A stretch of DNA of 6,353 nt from Candidatus Levyibacteriota bacterium (GTDB lineage Bacteria > Patescibacteriota > Microgenomatia > Levybacterales > GWA1-39-11): assembly GCA_016204525.1 (NCBI GenBank), contig JACQKO010000011.1, forward strand, positions 1-6,353, written 5' to 3'. The notes below the pieces were generated by a model. That model worked only from the letters and a program-made list of their open reading frames with translations. It ran no database searches and was not told the DNA's origin. Made by a program: the position numbers and the translations under genes. This document shows positions 1 to 5,202 of this stretch, in pieces (position 1 is the first letter of the stretch; each line of letters begins with the position of its first letter).

Positions 1-309
1 AGCCAGATGGTTAAGCGGTGGATTATCAATCCTGATGCCTTCGTCACTAATAATTTTGACTGGAATAAGGTGAAAACTGGCACTACACAAGACTTGGCTC
101 TGCCAGACGGCACTGGTGTGGATCTGCGCCAAGGCAACATGTTAATTTCTGGCGGCAATATTTACTTGGTGGACTACGACTCAGACGGCATAACAAAACG
201 GCCCGTAGGCCCGTGGGAATGTTTTGCTGATCGTTGGCACTACACTTACCGTGATTTATATCAATCCGGCGCTTTGCCTGCTCGGACCGGATCGTTTGCT
301 ACCTGCTAA
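1..309 (+). CDS. C-terminal part of a surface-exposed protein with KRWI/KRPV-type repeat modules (5' end outside window)
   Basis: The frame is open from the first base (Ser-Gln before the Met at 7) to a TAA at 307-309, so the gene starts upstream and the Met at 7 is probably internal. About 102 residues are visible. Two degenerate modules can be aligned by eye: KRWIINPDAFVTNNFDWNKV (bases 13-72) and KRPVGPWECF...RWHYTYRDLY (196-261). They are separated by a stretch with LPDGTGVDL and GGNIYLVDYDSDG, which looks like short beta strands. Modules of this kind (Lys-Arg, hydrophobic, Pro, Phe, aromatic-rich end) occur, as I recall, in secreted or wall-associated proteins of Saccharibacteria and Actinobacteria, often in tandem after an enzymatic or adhesive domain. 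That would make this a cell-envelope protein, but its main domain lies outside the window. The protein ends in Phe-Ala-Thr-Cys, with no LPxTG-type sorting signal or C-terminal membrane segment. The specific function is unknown. Confidence 0.72.
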   Translation, partial: SQMVKRWIINPDAFVTNNFDWNKVKTGTTQDLALPDGTGVDLRQGNMLISGGNIYLVDYDSDGITKRPVGPWECFADRWHYTYRDLYQSGALPARTGSFATC

Positions 310-323
310 TTACCCCTTACACC

Positions 324-332
324 TGGTACAAT
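324..332 (+). promoter_or_regulatory. Extended -10 promoter (TGgTACAAT) of the glycosyltransferase pair
   Basis: TG at 324-325, one spacer base, then TACAAT at 327-332 makes an extended -10 element one mismatch from TGnTATAAT. No convincing -35 box lies 16-18 bases upstream, which is acceptable for extended -10 promoters. Transcription would be expected to begin about 7 bases downstream, near 339-340, only two or three bases before the GTG at 342, so the mRNA would be leaderless or nearly so. The element lies just 14 bases after the stop of the preceding gene. It could be a chance match in an AT-rich gap, with the downstream genes instead read through from upstream. Confidence 0.5.
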
Positions 333-341
333 ATATGGGAC

Positions 342-1691
342 GTGAATGAGACTAAAGCTAAGAAAAAAGTTCTTATTATTTCCCATGACAAAATTGGGTC
401 TAGCATGGCTGGGCCTGGTATTCGCTACCACTACATGGCCCAGACGTTATGTGCCGATTTTGATGTAACGGTCGGATTTTTCGATCCCTCGTATCTGCCA
501 GAAGAAGATTTTGCACACTCTTATAAAGCTCGGCATATTGATGCCCACAGTTTTGAACCAGGTTTTGAAGGCTTTGAAATAATTATTTCACACTGGCTTA
601 GCGAGACCATGCTCCATTACTGTAATACTCATAGCATCTTCGTAGTTATAGATCTCTATGTACCGGGCCCTGTCGAGAATCTTGCTTCTACTATTTATGG
701 TGGCAAGGCTATAAAGTATGAAAATGATTTTGAATACAATAGAGCGCTGACAATGTACAAAAAATTTTTTGAGAATGGGGATCTTTTTTTATTCTCCAAC
801 GAACGTCAACTAGATTACTGGACTGGATACGCTTTTGGGTCAGACCAAATTCATCTTTCGACCTACCAAGAGCGGCCGATATACGATAGATTTATTTATG
901 CTCCAATGGGAATTGATACAAATCAGGCGATAAAGCACACTAAAGACGTTATAAAAGGTGTCGTACCGGGTATCGACAGGCATGATAAAGTCCTACTTTG
1001 GACGGGAGGAATCTGGAACCACTTTGACGGCCAAGTGTTGATCAAAGCCATGGGTAAACTCAAAAATAAAAGGCCAGATATCAAACTTTTTTTCATTGGC
1101 ACTCAGCATCCCAACCCAAATGTCCCTGAGATGAAGGAATCTTTCGATACCAGAAAATTGGCAACTAAGCTTGGGTTAATAGATAGGACTGTATTTTTTA
1201 ATGACGGCTGGGTTAAATACTCCGAGAGAATAAACTATTTACTGGAGGCAGATGTGGCGGTTAATACTCACAAATCGTCTATCGAGACCGAATTCTCTCA
1301 CCGCACGCGGGTACTCGATCATTTACTTGCGGGGTTGCCGACAATTTCCACTAAAGGCGACTATCTTACAGACGCAGTTATCGGACCTAAGGGGCTGGGC
1401 GTCGTTGTCCCGCCCAATGATGAATCGTCACTAGCAGATGCCATTATTAGTATTCTGGAGCCAGACAAGTCGAGCGATATTAAAAAAACAATAGCCTTGG
1501 AGAGAGAGGCCTTTGATTGGGAAAAAACAATGTCTGATCTCACGCAATTTTTATCTGGGGACATCCACAAATTAGCACTCCTTAGCTCTGCGCCAAAAGT
1601 GCACAAGATTAGTAAAACTAGACGAGTGGTCAAAAAAGTCCTGCCAGTGCCTATAAAGAAAGCTATTATACGCACATTAAGGATGAAGTAG
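342..1691 (+). CDS. GT4-type (GT-B fold) glycosyltransferase
   Basis: This 449-residue protein probably transfers a sugar from a nucleotide-sugar donor onto a growing surface glycan at the cytoplasmic face of the membrane; donor and acceptor cannot be read from sequence. The N-terminal Rossmann half opens with KVLIISHDKIGSSMAGPGIR (residues 9-28), the acceptor-side strand and glycine loop. The C-terminal donor half starts near residue 215 with LLWTGGIWNHFDG (218-230), then LFFIGTQ (249-255) and the signature ETEFSHRTRVLDHLLAGLP (315-333). That signature has Asp326 where classical GT4 enzymes have the second Glu of EX7E; an ETxFxxRTRxLDxLxAGLP form is, as I recall, normal for one subgroup found in O-antigen-type clusters. 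The last ~30 residues are strongly basic (SKTRRVVKKVLP...IKKAIIRTLRMK) and could bind the membrane. The GTG start is chosen because no other in-frame start precedes the first strand; there is no properly spaced Shine-Dalgarno (GGGA ends one base before GTG). The next gene begins five bases after the stop, so the two are likely cotranscribed. Confidence 0.92.
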   Translation: MNETKAKKKVLIISHDKIGSSMAGPGIRYHYMAQTLCADFDVTVGFFDPSYLPEEDFAHSYKARHIDAHSFEPGFEGFEIIISHWLSETMLHYCNTHSIFVVIDLYVPGPVENLASTIYGGKAIKYENDFEYNRALTMYKKFFENGDLFLFSNERQLDYWTGYAFGSDQIHLSTYQERPIYDRFIYAPMGIDTNQAIKHTKDVIKGVVPGIDRHDKVLLWTGGIWNHFDGQVLIKAMGKLKNKRPDIKLFFIGTQHPNPNVPEMKESFDTRKLATKLGLIDRTVFFNDGWVKYSERINYLLEADVAVNTHKSSIETEFSHRTRVLDHLLAGLPTISTKGDYLTDAVIGPKGLGVVVPPNDESSLADAIISILEPDKSSDIKKTIALEREAFDWEKTMSDLTQFLSGDIHKLALLSSAPKVHKISKTRRVVKKVLPVPIKKAIIRTLRMK

Positions 1692-1696
1692 TCCAA

Positions 1697-4273
1697 GTGG
1701 AGAAAATCGATTCATCTGCACCTTTAGTTTCAGTCGTAATTGTTAACTGGGATGGCTTGCAAGACACTAAGCTATGCCTAAAGCACACGGGCGATCAGTC
1801 TTATCCAAATATTGAAACGGTAGTGGTAGATAATGGCTCCAGCGACGGATCTTTAAATTATCTGCGGGAACACAAGGGCATTAAACTAGTAGAAAACGAT
1901 GAAAATTTAGGTTTTACCGGCGGCCATATAGCCGGGTTTAAAGTATCGAATGGTGAATACATCCTATTGCTTAATAATGACGCGATCATGGACTCTCGCT
2001 ACGTCGAAAACGCTGTCAAAACAATGCAGAAAGATAAAAATATTGGAGCGGTGGGCGGCAGAGCTTATCTATGGGATGAGCAAAACAAACTCTTTGACAC
2101 AACAAATGATTTTTATTCATATCAGAATATAAATCCGATCACTGCTGAAGGTATTTTTGCCAGAAGCGATGAAGGGGTCCTGCAAGAAGTTAATAATGTT
2201 TCGGGCTCGTGTGTAATGGTCAGGAGGTCGGTCATCGATAAGGTTGGCTACTTGCATAATCCTTTTTTCGCTTACTACGAAGAATCTGACCTATTCGCCA
2301 GAATGAAAAGAGCCGGATATAAAATCATATATAGCCCTACCTTGGCTATTTGGCACGCGAATGCTAAATCCTCTAGCAAAAAAGCCCCGACATTTTCTTT
2401 ATATATGATGATGCGTAACCGATTCCGCTTTGCCGTGCGCAATTTTGATAGTTGGTCGTTGGCGCGCTTTTTAAAGTTCTACTTAAAAATGGGCGTAGTA
2501 TCAATTATCAAATCATTTTTACCTGTTAAGCAAAGGCCAATGCATAGAGCCTATGCCCGAGCGTTCCTTTATAACCTTGTTTGCGGCTGGTTGCCTATTT
2601 TAGAAAGACTACGGCTGAAAAAAGTCTTGGGACCCTCGAACTATAATGCACAAATAGTTCGAGAACAGACAGGCATGAGTGTAGTGGTAGTGTGTGATTC
2701 AAGCGAACAATTAGACAAGGCTAGGCAATTGGCCACTAGTCTAAGTCCCGTCGATGAAGTGATTATAGTTACTGCAAAGCCCTCCATAAAAAAAATATAT
2801 GACGGCCTCAAGGACAGTCCCTTCAACTTAAGACTGTGTGTAGATAGAGGCTTCTTCAATACACACATCGATAATCTTGGGGCAGTATGTTCCAAAAACA
2901 ACTGGATTATACTCGCCGATATTGATAGTTCGTCTTTTCGAGATGACATGCATTATTTTTCCAAAAATCTTTACTCAGTCATGCGTTCTGGTAAAAAGCT
3001 GGTCTTTATAACCAAGGCCTCAAAACCGCTGCGCAACCTTACTGAGGCTCTGAACGGTGAATATTCGCCCCAGCTAATGATCGATAGAGAATTGTTGATA
3101 GACGAGGGAGGACTAGATAAAAACTTGTCGATAGAAGACGCCAAAAGGGAACTAATTGCCTATGGTTTTCTAGCAAAATCTTATGCAGCGTTTTTGGTAT
3201 CAAGAGTTCAATCAACTCTCCCCCCATACTCCGGGGGCTTGGCAGACCACGAACTACATAAAAAATTATCGTCAAAGCTGCATCAGGCATTTATGGACCA
3301 TAAAAACCCATCGTCATTAGACAAGCTAGCTGCCAGATATTATCGTATTGCCCAATTTAGAAGTGTATTTATATGGATTTTTACACCAAGAATACCCGCT
3401 AGGCTCAAGTTAGGCCGCGCAAAAAGTACTTTAATAGCTTTGGCTACATTGAATAGACGCAGGTTAGCCACCGAAATAAAACATATGCGTAATGAAGTGT
3501 TGATCTATCGTAACCCTCACGATTTAGCATCAATCAAAAAAGAAGAAAATAATAAACTAAGTCACTTGATCGAAGAGCCTTCCGATACGCCAGTTTTTAT
3601 AATACTCCGGGATCGCTACGAGCCGCTAAAGCAATTGCTTAAATGGTTAGAGGCTCAAGATTTAAAAAAGATAATCTTTATTGATAATGATTCTAAGCTG
3701 CCGCCGCTCATAGATTTCTTAAATGAAACTCCTTACCAGGTGCTAGAACTCGGGAGAAATATGACTCAAAGGGCTCCGTGGGCAGCCGGAATTATAAAGG
3801 TCTTACTGCCAAACGATTTTTACGTTGTAACGGATCCCGACATCGTCCCAACAATAAACAATAAAGGTGTTCTTAGGTATTTCTACGAGGTACACAAGAA
3901 ATTCCCGAACTATTTGAAGATAGGGTTTGGATTAAAGACAGATGATCTGCCAGAAAAATATACATTAAAAAATGACGTTATCAAGTGGGAGTCTCAATTT
4001 TGGAAAAATCAGCTTGAAGAAAATATTTACGAAGCAGGCATTGATACTACATTTGCAGTCTATAAACCCCGTACATATAAATACGTTCTTCGTCCAAGTA
4101 TTAGAACCGGGGGACCATATACTGCCCGCCACTTACCTTGGTATAGTAGCGAAGATAGCCTAACTGACGAGGAAGTTTTTTATCGTTTGCGGGCAGACCA
4201 GAGCGTTAATAGTTGGAATAAGGGCCAACTCCCAGAACGTTATAAAAAAGAATTAGCTAAGCAGCGCCACTAA
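1697..4273 (+). CDS. Multidomain glycosyltransferase with three GT-A/GT2-like domains
   Basis: At 858 residues this is two to three times the length of an ordinary GT2 enzyme. Domain 1 (about 10-225) is a rhamnosyltransferase-like GT2: VSVVIVNWDG (11-20), VVVDNGSSDGS (42-52), LGFTGGHIAGF (71-81), NNDA (93-96) and YYEESDLFARMKRAGY (193-208). A basic helical linker follows. Domain 2 (about 328-500) looks like a divergent GT2: SVVVVCDSSEQ, DNLGAVCSKNNWIILADID (392-410, DxD = D408/D410) and LMIDRELLIDEGGLDKNLSI then ED (460-481). Domain 3 (about 630-820) has TPVFIILRDRYEPL, FIDND (661-665), VTDPDIVP (711-718, DxD = D713/D715), KIGFGLKTDDLPE, WESQFWK (764-770), DTTFAVYKP and IRTGGPYTARHLPWY. Domain 3 matches, from memory, a family of GT-A transferases found in bacterial surface-glycan clusters. 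The GTG start puts the first strand at residue 11; AGGA at 1680-1683 is 13 bases upstream, so translation probably depends on coupling to the preceding gene. Linkages made are unknown; domain 2 might be structural. Confidence 0.92.
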   Translation: MEKIDSSAPLVSVVIVNWDGLQDTKLCLKHTGDQSYPNIETVVVDNGSSDGSLNYLREHKGIKLVENDENLGFTGGHIAGFKVSNGEYILLLNNDAIMDSRYVENAVKTMQKDKNIGAVGGRAYLWDEQNKLFDTTNDFYSYQNINPITAEGIFARSDEGVLQEVNNVSGSCVMVRRSVIDKVGYLHNPFFAYYEESDLFARMKRAGYKIIYSPTLAIWHANAKSSSKKAPTFSLYMMMRNRFRFAVRNFDSWSLARFLKFYLKMGVVSIIKSFLPVKQRPMHRAYARAFLYNLVCGWLPILERLRLKKVLGPSNYNAQIVREQTGMSVVVVCDSSEQLDKARQLATSLSPVDEVIIVTAKPSIKKIYDGLKDSPFNLRLCVDRGFFNTHIDNLGAVCSKNNWIILADIDSSSFRDDMHYFSKNLYSVMRSGKKLVFITKASKPLRNLTEALNGEYSPQLMIDRELLIDEGGLDKNLSIEDAKRELIAYGFLAKSYAAFLVSRVQSTLPPYSGGLADHELHKKLSSKLHQAFMDHKNPSSLDKLAARYYRIAQFRSVFIWIFTPRIPARLKLGRAKSTLIALATLNRRRLATEIKHMRNEVLIYRNPHDLASIKKEENNKLSHLIEEPSDTPVFIILRDRYEPLKQLLKWLEAQDLKKIIFIDNDSKLPPLIDFLNETPYQVLELGRNMTQRAPWAAGIIKVLLPNDFYVVTDPDIVPTINNKGVLRYFYEVHKKFPNYLKIGFGLKTDDLPEKYTLKNDVIKWESQFWKNQLEENIYEAGIDTTFAVYKPRTYKYVLRPSIRTGGPYTARHLPWYSSEDSLTDEEVFYRLRADQSVNSWNKGQLPERYKKELAKQRH

Positions 4274-5202
4274 AGCTTCGATTTAACTTTTCGCTTTAAG
4301 TGCCCAGCAGCTGAGCGATATGGATGCTCAGCTTTATGCTTTAATTCCTCTTGGGCGTTTTTTGCACTATGTTGGATTATTTCTAGATCCTTCTTAGTGC
4401 TTTTCAGGTCGCCTTTCAATTTTTTTATCTGCTTTTCATAATCTAACTTGGTATTTTCGTAGTAGTTATTAAACATATCTATAGGTCCGAACTCTGCTAA
4501 TTTATGGTGTTTAACCATATCTGGTTTGGCGCTGCCTACAAACTGGAAGGCGCTAGCGTCTGGTTTAGCTGCAAGATTATAAAACTTCTCCGCAGGGCTG
4601 AGCCCTATTTTATTTAGCTCTTCACGCAAAAGTTCTTTGGGGTAGTCCTTCTTAACAAAATCTAGGTTCGTAATTTCATATCCCGCCTCATTAAACACTC
4701 GCTCTACTTCGCGCTGGTTATAGAAATGGATGTGTGTTTTATCGAGTAGACCGGTCTGCGTATATTCAAAATCCCCTCGAAGAAGAGCCAGACGTACAGA
4801 AATGTGAGCCATGTTGGGGATCGAGAATAAAATCGTGCCGTTGCTTTTTAAAAGAGGTCTGATTCGCTTAAGAGTTCCGATCGGATTGACCAAATGCTCG
4901 ATGATATCACCAAAATAAATAACATCGTACTTTTCTTTAATGAGACCAATATCGTCCTTTTCTACGTCAAGAACATAGACGTTTCTTAAATTCTTTTCGG
5001 CTAATTTGGCATCACCGGGCTCTACTTCTATGCCATCTACAATACAGTCTCTGCGGGCAGTAAGTTCGGTGCCAAAATTACCGCTGCTGCAGCCCACATC
5101 TAGTACAGCAGACTTGGGGGAAATTAAATGGAAAACCTTATACCAAGAACTGTTGGCGTTGGAGTCGGAATCGTCAAAAGAACTTTGACTATAATTTGAC
5201 AT
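4270..5202 (-). CDS. Class I SAM-dependent methyltransferase with C-terminal coiled coil
   Basis: Residues 1-190 form a Methyltransf_23/UbiG-like Rossmann methyltransferase: AVLDVGCSSGNFG (about 32-44, SAM-binding motif I), GIEVEP (57-62, with the acidic residue expected to hold the ribose), VLDVEKDD (77-84), YDVIYFGDIIEHLVNP (92-107, motif with Asp-Ile-Ile-Glu-His), GTILFSIPNMAH (122-133) and HIHFYNQREVERVFNEAGY (156-174). After a linker, residues ~246-290 are rich in Lys, Glu and Leu with heptad-like spacing (KLDYEKQIKKLKGDLKSTKK), which suggests a coiled coil, and the tail is basic (HLKRKVKSKL). The substrate is probably a sugar or glycan, judged from the exporter gene that overlaps it. 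I chose ATG at 5202 because GGGGTGAT (5214-5207) sits four bases upstream as a Shine-Dalgarno site; GTG at 5211 (313 residues) is the alternative. The stop (TAG, 4272-4270) overlaps the stop of the facing glycosyltransferase gene. A chain-capping role like WbdD is an inference. Confidence 0.9.
   Translation of the reverse strand: MSNYSQSSFDDSDSNANSSWYKVFHLISPKSAVLDVGCSSGNFGTELTARRDCIVDGIEVEPGDAKLAEKNLRNVYVLDVEKDDIGLIKEKYDVIYFGDIIEHLVNPIGTLKRIRPLLKSNGTILFSIPNMAHISVRLALLRGDFEYTQTGLLDKTHIHFYNQREVERVFNEAGYEITNLDFVKKDYPKELLREELNKIGLSPAEKFYNLAAKPDASAFQFVGSAKPDMVKHHKLAEFGPIDMFNNYYENTKLDYEKQIKKLKGDLKSTKKDLEIIQHSAKNAQEELKHKAEHPYRSAAGHLKRKVKSKL
4309..4340 (+). terminator. Possible terminator hairpin for the glycosyltransferase pair, inside the facing gene
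   Basis: AGCTGAGC (4309-4316) and GCTCAGCT (4326-4333) form a perfect 8-bp inverted repeat around a 9-base loop, followed on the + strand by TTATGCTTT, a broken T-rich tail. It lies 35 bases after the stop of the + strand gene and within the 3' coding end of the - strand methyltransferase. The tail is weaker than a classical intrinsic terminator, so it may instead be a 3'-end stabilising hairpin or chance. Confidence 0.35.

Noticed and set aside
267..293. TCCGG...CCGGA inverted repeat near the end of the first gene as a terminator
   Set aside because: The stem is five pairs with a 17-base loop, it lies before the stop codon, and no T tract follows.
1361..1696. Antisense reading frame of 111 codons on the - strand
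   Set aside because: It lies wholly opposite the well-supported GT4 gene, has no recognisable domain, and its Ser/Leu-rich composition is typical of a shadow frame.
2788..2795. Run of eight A bases as a possible slippage or programmed frameshift site
   Set aside because: The reading frame and the domain 2 pattern continue unchanged on both sides, and similar A runs are common here in Lys codons; nothing suggests a useful alternative product.
3220..3237. C-rich/G-rich hairpin (CCCCC, 7-base loop, GGGGG) inside the large glycosyltransferase gene
   Set aside because: The stem is only five pairs, it has no T tract, and it encodes a plausible Pro-Pro-Tyr-Ser-Gly-Gly linker in an uninterrupted frame.
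2641..3290. Two - strand reading frames of about 100 and 83 codons opposite the large glycosyltransferase
   Set aside because: Both are shadows of a continuous coding region with clear domain content, with no ribosome site or family match that I can see.
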